DNA from: a bacterium
GTDB taxonomy: Bacteria; Krumholzibacteriota; Krumholzibacteriia; WVZY01
Reading direction: 5' to 3'
DNA: 9,893 bases
NCBI GenBank assembly: GCA_027296025.1
Contig: JAPUJU010000020.1
Location: forward strand, 1 to 9,893
A model generated the notes under the pieces. That model made no database searches and had not been told where the DNA came from. It saw nothing but the letters and a program-made list of their open reading frames with translations. The position numbers were made by a program, and so were the translations under genes. Of this stretch, positions 1 through 5,798 are shown one piece after another (position 1 is the first letter of the stretch; every line of letters starts with the position of its first letter).

Positions 1-282
1 GAGGATCACGCCATCGGGTGTGAGCTTGTCACCCCAGACGTCGAACGCTTCCTGGTTGAACACCATGAGGAGGTCGGCGACCATCCCGATCGAGCGGATC
101 GCGTCGGTGTTGATTCGAACCTGCATCATCGCCAGACCGCCCTTGATCTCGGCGGGGTAGCTGCGAAACGTGAAGACCTTCCAATGCGCGTTTGCAGCAG
201 CCCGCGTCAAGATTCCCGCGGTACTGATAACCCCTTCACCACCCTCACCCGCGACCCGAACAACGACATCACTGCGTGCCAT
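1..282 (-). CDS. 2-oxoacid:ferredoxin oxidoreductase, gamma domain (N-terminal part, cut by window edge)
   Basis: The first 94 codons of a minus-strand gene begin at ATG 282-280 and run off the left edge. The start is set by GAGGAG five bases upstream. The protein opens with MARSDVVVRVAGEGGEG (residues 1-17), followed by the PAEIKGG stretch (about residues 44-50) and VFNQEAFDVW (about 74-83). These are hallmarks of the gamma domain of pyruvate/2-oxoglutarate:ferredoxin oxidoreductases, enzymes that decarboxylate 2-oxoacids to acyl-CoA and reduce ferredoxin in the cytoplasm. The GEGGEG and PAEIKGG pattern resembles KorA-type subunits, in which this domain is fused ahead of the alpha (pyrimidine-binding) domain. 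A separate short gamma subunit is equally possible because the C-terminal part is missing. Substrate (2-oxoglutarate, pyruvate or branched-chain 2-oxoacid) cannot be told from this fragment. The gene is divergent from the RibD-C-like gene. Confidence 0.88.
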   Translation of the reverse strand, partial: MARSDVVVRVAGEGGEGVISTAGILTRAAANAHWKVFTFRSYPAEIKGGLAMMQVRINTDAIRSIGMVADLLMVFNQEAFDVWGDKLTPDGVIL

Positions 283-329
283 TTATGCTCCTCACAAAAT
301 GAATAAAATCAAGGTCGTCAAACCGGCCT

Positions 330-335
330 ATTATA
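330..335 (-). promoter_or_regulatory. Candidate -10 box for the oxidoreductase gene
   Basis: A perfect TATAAT on the minus strand lies about 48 nt upstream of the ATG at 282, allowing a short leader that includes the GAGGAG ribosome site. No good -35 is seen at 16-18 nt; TTTTCC at 17 nt is the best match. This is a pattern call only. Confidence 0.4.
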
Positions 336-483
336 CAATATAGACGAATTCGGGAAAAAAATCACGTTCCGATCGCAGATGCCAGCAGGGCGACCGGGGG
401 GGCAATGATCGAGGCTGTAGCGAGGAACGTGCCGCGAAAGCGTTCCATCGCAATAACTGGTTTCCGAGTGTGGAGGTGGCTGC

Positions 484-489
484 TATAAT
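484..489 (+). promoter_or_regulatory. Candidate -10 box for the RibD-C-like gene
   Basis: A perfect TATAAT lies 30 nt before the chosen ATG at 520, which would give a leader of roughly 25 nt. The hexamer at 17-nt spacing (461-466, TTTCCG) is a poor -35. The 237-nt region 283-519 therefore looks like a divergent promoter region; nothing else was recognised in it. Confidence 0.4.
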
Positions 490-519
490 CACCACTAACC
501 CTTTGATTTCTATTTGATT

Positions 520-1197
520 ATGAGACCGCACGTCACCATCAACATGGCCATGTCCGTCGACGGAAAGATTTCGACGCGACTGCGTGAAGATTTCTCGTTC
601 GGGTCGAAGGAAGACCGCCGCCTGATGGACGTCCTCCGCGCTCGCGCCGATGCGGTGGTCGTCGGCTCCCGGACGGTGGCTAGCGGCGGCTGGGCGATTC
701 GGGTGCGTGACCGGGATATTCGCCGGAAGCGGGTCGCCTCGGGCCACACCCTCCACCCGTTGAACGTCGTCCTGACGCGCGCGCTCGATCTGCCGTCGAC
801 AAAGCAGTTTTTTACACACAGCCAGACTCGGCGACTGGTTATCACGACACGGGCCGCGAGCGACGTGCGGGTTCGCCGCTTCAAAAAATGTGCGGAGGTA
901 GTCGTGCTGCCGGCGAAGCGCATTCGTGCAAGCCGGGCACTCACATTGCTGGCCGAACGCGGAATTCGGCGCGTGCTAGTGGAAGGAGGCGGAGCACTCA
1001 ACTACGCATTCTTCGAAGAGGGGCTCGTTGACGAAATCTACGTCACGATAACGCCCCGAATCATCGCGGGCGCGGACGCCCCCACGGTCGTCGACGGCAA
1101 GGGATTCCTTGCCGCCAATCTCTTTCCGCTGGAGCTCGTATCGAGCCGGCGAAAGGACAACGAAGTTTTTCTCCGATACCGTGCCGTCAGGCGCTGA
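520..1197 (+). CDS. RibD C-terminal-type reductase (pyrimidine/deaminated pyrimidine reductase), stand-alone
   Basis: The product is 225 aa from ATG 520. A TTG six bases earlier is in frame but less likely, and no clear Shine-Dalgarno is seen before either start. The protein matches the dihydrofolate-reductase-like RibD-C fold: NMAMSVDGKIST at 8-19, LRARADAVVVGSRTV at 39-53, the NADPH-binding VLVEGGGALN at 152-161, and a typical end DEIYVTITPRIIAGADAPTV at 171-190. Family members reduce the ribosylamino-pyrimidine intermediate of riboflavin synthesis with NADPH in the cytoplasm. The N-terminal zinc deaminase half of bifunctional RibD is absent, so this resembles the single-domain archaeal/fungal-type reductases (RIB7-like) or one of the many RibD-C paralogues of unknown substrate. 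No other rib gene is in the window. Its 3' end overlaps the convergent peroxiredoxin gene by 11 nt. Confidence 0.85.
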   Translation: MRPHVTINMAMSVDGKISTRLREDFSFGSKEDRRLMDVLRARADAVVVGSRTVASGGWAIRVRDRDIRRKRVASGHTLHPLNVVLTRALDLPSTKQFFTHSQTRRLVITTRAASDVRVRRFKKCAEVVVLPAKRIRASRALTLLAERGIRRVLVEGGGALNYAFFEEGLVDEIYVTITPRIIAGADAPTVVDGKGFLAANLFPLELVSSRRKDNEVFLRYRAVRR

Positions 1198-1645
1198 CGA
1201 GATCCCGCAGGCTCCGGATGTGACCCTCAACCTTCACGCCGTTGAACTGGTGAAGGAGGCTTCCTTCACCGTCGATCACGAACGTGCTCCGGTTGATACC
1301 CATCACTTTCTTGCCATACACGTCCTTCTCCTGGAGCACCCCGTATGCCTCGCAAACCTTCGTGTCCGGATCGCTCAGCAGCGGGAACGGTATCTTGTAC
1401 TTCTCTTTGAACTTCTGATGGGACGTCACGGTGTCCTTGCTGACACCGACAACGTCCACGTCCTTCGCGCGAAACGCATCGATTTCATCACGGAAATCGC
1501 AGGCTTCGCGCGTTCAGCCGGGCGTGTCGTCTTTGGGATAGAAATAGAGAACGAGCGTCCGACCGGCAAAATCGTCGAGAGAGACAGTCTCGCCTGCATC
1601 CGACTCGAGTGCGAAGTCCGGCACTCTTTTGCCGATTTCCGGCAT
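1187..1645 (-). CDS. Selenocysteine-containing Bcp-type peroxiredoxin (UGA recoded at codon 44)
   Basis: Minus-strand gene of 152 aa, from ATG 1645-1643 (preceded by AGGAGGG at 4-nt spacing) to TGA 1189-1187. One TGA at 1516-1514 interrupts the frame, with no frameshift on either side. It falls at residue 44 in FYPKDDTPG-U-TREAC, exactly where Bcp/PrxQ peroxiredoxins carry the peroxidatic cysteine (TPGCT). C49, five residues on, sits where Bcp has its resolving cysteine. The rest is typical: MPEIGKRVPDFAL at 1-13, VVGVSKDT at 65-72, KYKIPFPLLSDPD at 82-94, GINRSTFVID at 115-124. The enzyme reduces peroxides in the cytoplasm; selenocysteine would raise reactivity. A strong hairpin begins directly after the TGA (separate entry). 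Family length (about 150 aa) is intact, and both halves remain well conserved, which argues against a nonsense-mutated pseudogene. Without recoding only a 43-residue peptide would be made. It lies 84 nt downstream of the membrane/TPR gene. Confidence 0.9.
1466..1512 (-). promoter_or_regulatory. Bacterial SECIS-like hairpin downstream of the in-frame TGA
   Basis: Reading the minus strand from one base after the TGA, CGCGCGAA (1512-1505) pairs perfectly with TTCGCGCG (1473-1466), extendable by a G-U and a C-G pair. After a small internal loop, CGATTTC (1499-1493) pairs perfectly with GAAATCG (1486-1480). The apical loop is CGTGAT, six bases, with G at its second position, starting 22 nt after the TGA. 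This agrees with the general description of bacterial SECIS elements: a stem-loop inside the coding region just after UGA, with a G in the first two loop positions. Such elements are bound by SelB carrying Sec-tRNA. The call is from pairing by eye; no folding energy was computed. Confidence 0.8.
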
Positions 1646-1695
1646 TGTTCCCTCCTGAATTCGACCCTTTGATTCGAAATGCTCTTCGGAGTGGC

Positions 1696-1724
1696 ACCCT
1701 AGCAGACAACCCGGCGGATGTAAA
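1696..1724 (-). promoter_or_regulatory. Possible promoter for the selenoperoxiredoxin gene
   Basis: On the minus strand, TTTACA (1724-1719) and TAGGGT (1701-1696) are 17 nt apart and end about 50 nt before the ATG at 1645. The -35 is good and the -10 weak (three of six matches). It could give the peroxiredoxin its own transcript, separate from the upstream membrane/TPR gene; co-transcription is also possible because the gap is only 84 nt. Confidence 0.25.
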
Positions 1725-1729
1725 CGTCT

Positions 1730-3658
1730 TCACTCGCCAGGCGCGAGTCGCTCGAGGGCCGCCTCGACGTCTTTTCGCATGTCATCCGGAATCGGCTGGC
1801 GAAGACAGAACATGAATCGATTTCGCGCAAGCTCACTCTCACCGCTCTCTTCGTAGTAGAGTCCAAAATAGTAATGGTAGTAGGGATTCTGCGGCTCGAG
1901 CCGGACCCCATCCGTGCACACACGCATCAGCTCTTCCCATTCACCGAGGTTGTAGAGCTGAATTGCAAGGTTGATGCGTGCCTGCGGAAATCCCTCGCGG
2001 ATCTCCAGACACTGTCGAAAACCGTCGACCGCCGTCAGAGTATCCCCTTCCCCGAGAGACATGAGGCTGCTGTTGTACAGATACATGGGGTCGCCTGAAA
2101 ACTCAAAGGCTTCGTTCATTGTCCCGATCGCCGCGTTGATGCGATCGTCCCGCCGATAATGCATGGCGATGCTTTCGTAGAGATACGTCGCATTGGCGGT
2201 GTCGTAGCTGAGGATCGCACGGATCCGATTGATCGTGCGCGCCTCGCTCGCGTTAATGCCGACCCACGCGAGGAGAGCGACGGCGCCCGTGGCCGCCGCC
2301 GGCAGCATCACGCGACGCAGATGTTCGCCCGCGTTCCAGACCTTCATCCCGCGTTCGGCGGACATGACAAAGAGAAAAATGAGCGGCAACGTGAGCATGG
2401 CATAGAGGTCCCAGTCCCTTGCCATGCCTAACTCCGGATTGAAAAAGAACAGGAATAGTGCAAACGGCGCCAGCAGAAGCACCACAAAACCCGTATGCTT
2501 CGCGCCGGGGGCCGCGTCTCCTCGTACCCCGCGACCGACGAATGAGACCGCGACGATGAACGGGATCATCGGAAGCAGGAGAAAGAGCTCGTTCACCACG
2601 TCGACCATGTGTGCGACCGAAAAGACTCCGGGAACATCCGGAGTCGACACGGCCGGCAGAAAAAACCGGCCGAGCTGGGACGACCTGGCTCCTACCGTAG
2701 CGAGAACGGTCAGCACGAGCACGATGATCGTTACCTGTCGCGGTACCGCCCCTCCACCCCGCAGCCGCGAAGCCACGACATAGGCGAGGGCGGGAGCGAG
2801 CAGGATTCCCTGGACGTTTGCGACGCACGTGAGCACGAACAGAACGATGGGGACCCACACCCGCATGCGCGAGGTGAGCGACAGGATCGCCGTAAACACA
2901 AAAAGCGAACCGAGCAGATACAGCGCCGCGTAGTTTTCGATGTAGCCGAAAAACAGAACCATCGTACCCGTCGTGACAAGAAAGAGGCTCGTAAAGAACG
3001 ATACGGGAGGGGACGCACGGAGCTTCCAGACAAAATACACAACACCGAACACGTACAGCGCGCCAAGAAACGCGTTCAGGACAACCAGCCCCGTCATCGG
3101 TGATGCGCCGGACGCGGACGCCACCCGCCCCGCAACGAAGTAAAGGACGCTAGTCCCGGGAGCGACCGATTCGTGACCGAAGATGTCCGCGACATGTCCC
3201 GCGGCGCTCAAGTTCTTTTCGAGCTGAAGCTCAGTGTAACGCATCACGAGTTCACCGTCTCCGAGAAGCCGGGTTCTCGCGCGAAACACATAGAAGAGAA
3301 TGAAAGATGCCAGCGCAGCCACTCCACCCGCGAGCGGTACCGCACGATACCCCGACGTCAGCCGGTCACAAACGACATCAACCATTCGCGCGAAGCGAAT
3401 ACGGGCCGCGGGAACCCAGGCAAGTGCCATCAGAACGAGTGCAGCGATACGAATCGGCAGGGGATAAAACGCGAGTTGGTTGAGTCCCCAGAGCCTCGCG
3501 TCGGGGAAAAAAGAAGCAACGGCGATGCTCAGCCCGCTGACCACGAGGGACACCGTCAGCACGCGCCGTAACGTTGAAGGATCGATGGCGCGTTTCTTTG
3601 CGCCGGTTTCAGGAGCGCTTTTCTTTAAGTCTTTTTTTGATCGCTTCGAGGATTTCAT
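1730..3658 (-). CDS. Multi-pass membrane protein with C-terminal TPR repeats, function unknown
   Basis: The product is 642 aa from ATG 3658-3656. The frame is open further upstream, but that part lies inside the PHP gene. The chosen start gives a very basic N-terminus (MKSSKRSKKDLKK) before the first membrane helix; no strong Shine-Dalgarno is present and the start overlaps the PHP gene by 50 nt, suggesting translational coupling. Hydrophobic segments (about 11-12) fill residues 33-470, for example at 33-51, 70-84, 108-126, 188-211, 220-237, 243-260, 268-297, 309-323, 357-375, 390-407, 417-432 and 451-468. Conserved-looking polar motifs sit between them: GDGELVMR (133-140), GHESVAPG (161-168), GYIENYA (238-244) and NPELGMARDWDLYA (407-420). 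Residues about 488-622 form three or so TPR-like repeats. The acidic GDGE early in a large polytopic protein recalls GT-C glycosyltransferases, but this is a guess; a scaffold or polymer-export role is also possible. Confidence 0.75.
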   Translation of the reverse strand: MKSSKRSKKDLKKSAPETGAKKRAIDPSTLRRVLTVSLVVSGLSIAVASFFPDARLWGLNQLAFYPLPIRIAALVLMALAWVPAARIRFARMVDVVCDRLTSGYRAVPLAGGVAALASFILFYVFRARTRLLGDGELVMRYTELQLEKNLSAAGHVADIFGHESVAPGTSVLYFVAGRVASASGASPMTGLVVLNAFLGALYVFGVVYFVWKLRASPPVSFFTSLFLVTTGTMVLFFGYIENYAALYLLGSLFVFTAILSLTSRMRVWVPIVLFVLTCVANVQGILLAPALAYVVASRLRGGGAVPRQVTIIVLVLTVLATVGARSSQLGRFFLPAVSTPDVPGVFSVAHMVDVVNELFLLLPMIPFIVAVSFVGRGVRGDAAPGAKHTGFVVLLLAPFALFLFFFNPELGMARDWDLYAMLTLPLIFLFVMSAERGMKVWNAGEHLRRVMLPAAATGAVALLAWVGINASEARTINRIRAILSYDTANATYLYESIAMHYRRDDRINAAIGTMNEAFEFSGDPMYLYNSSLMSLGEGDTLTAVDGFRQCLEIREGFPQARINLAIQLYNLGEWEELMRVCTDGVRLEPQNPYYHYYFGLYYEESGESELARNRFMFCLRQPIPDDMRKDVEAALERLAPGE

Positions 3659-4436
3659 ATGGAATCTCGATGGACCCCATCGGCATATCACGTCCGGTAA
3701 ACCCGTGATAGTCCGTTCCACCCGAGACGAGCAATCCGTAGTCTTTTGCGACCGCTTCGAGCTGCTCGATCTTACCGGCGTTGTGCTTTGGATGGTAGAC
3801 CTCGACACCGTCGAATCCGGACGATGCAAGTTCGCGGATGTCGTCCGCCTCTTCCAGGAAGATTCCGGGGTGAGCAATGAACGCAAGCCCGCCCGCCAGA
3901 TGAATGTAACGTATCGCTTCTGCCGGCGACATTTTGTACTTCGCTACGTAGGCCGGCCCGCCATCGGCGATATACTTGTCGAACGCTTCCGCGTTTCTGG
4001 AAACATATCCCTTGTCGACGAGAACGGCCGCGATGTGGGGACGTCCAAGCGCTCCTTCACCCGCCTTCGCGAGAACTTCTGCCGGGTCGATGTTCATACC
4101 AAGGGCATTCAACTTTTCGACGATTTTGATCCCACGCTTGTAACGGGTCTCGCGAAATTTGCTGAGCATATCCTGAAACTCTGCATTGTTCTGATCCACA
4201 CCGTATCCAAGAATGTGGAGGTCACGACCTTTGAATTCGCAACTGAGTTCGCATCCGGAGATCACCTCGAGACCGTACTTATTGCCTGCCGCAATCGCCT
4301 CATTGACTCCGCCGAGGGAGTCGTGATCCGTCAGGCTGATCGCCCGCAGCTTTCTCTTGATCGCCAGTTCTACTAGTTTAGTCGGAGAATGGACGCCGTC
4401 GGAGAAAGTCGAGTGCATATGCAAATCGATCGCCAT
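3609..4436 (-). CDS. PHP-domain phosphoesterase (RNase AM / nucleoside bisphosphate phosphatase-like)
   Basis: The product is 275 aa from ATG 4436-4434, chosen because GGAG stands five bases upstream and the protein then begins right at the first PHP motif. Metal-binding motifs are all visible: H6-x-H8 in DLHMHSTFSDG, TDHD at 36-39, E63 in SGCELS, H74 in DLHILGYG, H134 in GRPHIA, H189 in FIAHPG, and D242/H244 in GGTDYHG. These match the trinuclear PHP phosphoesterases of the YciV/TrpH group, about 275-290 aa long, which hydrolyse 3',5'-nucleoside bisphosphates and short 5'-end RNA stretches in the cytoplasm. Exact substrate is inferred from the family. It heads the minus-strand cluster, has a candidate promoter 100 nt upstream, and its 3' end overlaps the next gene by 50 nt. 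Confidence 0.9.
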   Translation of the reverse strand: MAIDLHMHSTFSDGVHSPTKLVELAIKRKLRAISLTDHDSLGGVNEAIAAGNKYGLEVISGCELSCEFKGRDLHILGYGVDQNNAEFQDMLSKFRETRYKRGIKIVEKLNALGMNIDPAEVLAKAGEGALGRPHIAAVLVDKGYVSRNAEAFDKYIADGGPAYVAKYKMSPAEAIRYIHLAGGLAFIAHPGIFLEEADDIRELASSGFDGVEVYHPKHNAGKIEQLEAVAKDYGLLVSGGTDYHGFTGRDMPMGSIEIPYEILEAIKKRLKEKRS

Positions 4437-4500
4437 GGATACTCCAGTTCTTGTGATCGTCCCCGATTCGTGCTCAACGACGACCTGGTCATACACTGCG

Positions 4501-4613
4501 ACTTACGCAATGGTGCCAACAGCCTTGGTCCCATTAGAATACCGCTTTTTAGCTTTACTTTCAAAAACAAAATTGCCACGATCGGTGACACTTCCCGCAA
4601 CGGCTGCGTAAGT
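4501..4613. repeat. Spaced 9-bp inverted repeat in the PHP/M24 divergent region
   Basis: ACTTACGCA (4501-4509) and TGCGTAAGT (4605-4613) are exact reverse complements, 95 nt apart. They bracket the candidate PHP promoter (4536-4564) and lie entirely between the two divergent gene starts. They could be paired operator half-sites, but a chance match of this length in about 200 bp is not rare enough to exclude. Confidence 0.3.
4536..4564 (-). promoter_or_regulatory. Candidate sigma70-type promoter for the PHP gene cluster
   Basis: On the minus strand TTGAAA (4564-4559) and TATTCT (4541-4536) are separated by exactly 17 nt. Start of transcription near 4529 would leave a leader of about 90 nt before the ATG at 4436. 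It probably drives the PHP gene and the overlapping membrane/TPR gene. No comparably good promoter was found for the divergent M24 gene. Confidence 0.5.
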
Positions 4614-4646
4614 TACCTCCAAACCGATCCAGGAAGACGCGAAGTA

Positions 4647-5798
4647 ATGAGTTCCGAGTTCCGGATCCGTCACCTAAACAAGAACGTCCTTATTTTCGCA
4701 GCAAGTGAAACCCATGCGGATATGCTTTATGCGACGTGTTTTTTTGCGCCCGACCCGTTCATCTTCATTCGGACGTCCGGAGGCAAGAGACACCTGATCA
4801 TGACCGACCTGGAGATCGGCCGTGCGAGAACCCAGTCGAATGCACACGTCGTTCACTCACTTTCCGACTACACGACCATGGCGCGTCACACGATGGGGAA
4901 AGTGCCGACGATGGCTGAAACACTCGCCGTAATTCTCCGCGACTTCAGCATTCGAAGTGTGGTTGTACCGTCGACGTTTCCGGTTGGAATCGCCGACGGG
5001 TTACGCCGGCAACAGATTCGGGTAACACCGCTCCCCGATCCGTTCTTCCCAGAGAGAATCTACAAGCGGCCGGTTGAGATAGCGAGCATCAAGAAAACGA
5101 TGCGTGCGACCGAGAAAGGTATGAAGGCGGGGCTGAGGGTCCTCAGGGACTGCAAGGTAAGGGGCGGCCGGCTCGTTTACGGAGGTAGCACGCTCACTGT
5201 GGAGCGGCTTCGCGGTGTCATCAATACGACAATCCTCGAACAGGGGTATGTGCCGATCGCCACGATCGTAGCGCCGGGAAAGCAGGGCTGCGACCCGCAC
5301 GATCGCGGGTCCGGTGTGATCCGAGCAAACGAGCCGGTGATCATCGACGTTTTTCCTCGAGCTGAGGAAACCGGCTACTACGCGGACATGACGCGCACGT
5401 TCGTCAAAGGCAAGGCACCGGACCTGGTAAAGAAAATGCATCGCGCGGTCCGGGCAGGGCAGGCGCTCGGCGTTCGAATGGTCCGCCATGGCGCAAAAAC
5501 GAAGGACATCCACACAGCGATCGTGAAACTTTTTGAAGATCGGGGCTTCGCCAGCGGCGAAAAGGCGGGGAGAATGCAGGGGTTTTTCCATTCGACGGGG
5601 CACGGGCTGGGGCTCGACATACACGAGCCGCCACGCGTCGGTGCCAATTCTTCCGTACTGGAAAAGGGTATGGTCGTAACGATCGAACCGGGGCTGTACT
5701 ACTACCCGTACGGTGGGGTTCGTATCGAAGATACGGTACTCGTTACGCGAAGAGGAGTCGAGAACCTGACGAGGTTTCCAAAATTCCTGGAAGTGTAA
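4647..5798 (+). CDS. M24-family Xaa-Pro-type metallopeptidase (aminopeptidase P / prolidase-like)
   Basis: The product is 383 aa from ATG 4647, with AGGAAG ten bases upstream; the open frame before it reaches into the divergent promoter region and back into the PHP gene. Residues about 12-130 form the creatinase N-terminal type domain, and about 145-375 the pita-bread catalytic domain. All five metal ligands of M24 are present: D234 in IIDVFPR, D247 in YYADMTRTF, H319 in FHSTGHGLGLDIHEPP, E347 in VTIEPGLYY, and E361 in GGVRIEDTVLV. The enzyme should cleave peptides at X-Pro bonds using two metal ions. No signal peptide is seen, so it is probably cytoplasmic. Whether it is aminopeptidase P or a dipeptidase cannot be decided by eye. 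Its TAA directly abuts the stop of the convergent lipoprotein gene. Confidence 0.9.
   Translation: MSSEFRIRHLNKNVLIFAASETHADMLYATCFFAPDPFIFIRTSGGKRHLIMTDLEIGRARTQSNAHVVHSLSDYTTMARHTMGKVPTMAETLAVILRDFSIRSVVVPSTFPVGIADGLRRQQIRVTPLPDPFFPERIYKRPVEIASIKKTMRATEKGMKAGLRVLRDCKVRGGRLVYGGSTLTVERLRGVINTTILEQGYVPIATIVAPGKQGCDPHDRGSGVIRANEPVIIDVFPRAEETGYYADMTRTFVKGKAPDLVKKMHRAVRAGQALGVRMVRHGAKTKDIHTAIVKLFEDRGFASGEKAGRMQGFFHSTGHGLGLDIHEPPRVGANSSVLEKGMVVTIEPGLYYYPYGGVRIEDTVLVTRRGVENLTRFPKFLEV

Noticed and set aside
1187..1459. A 90-residue peroxiredoxin fragment as a separate gene starting at a GTG
   Set aside because: It lacks the active site and a ribosome site, and it continues in the same frame through the TGA to a complete family N-terminus with AGGAGGG before it.
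3659..3886. N-terminal extension of the membrane/TPR protein
   Set aside because: The 76 extra residues are Ser/Thr/Arg-rich, lie wholly inside the PHP gene in another frame, and look like its shadow rather than protein.
4389..4646. 86-residue N-terminal extension of the M24 peptidase
   Set aside because: It runs back over the divergent promoter and into the PHP gene start; the family N-terminal domain begins at the ATG at 4647.
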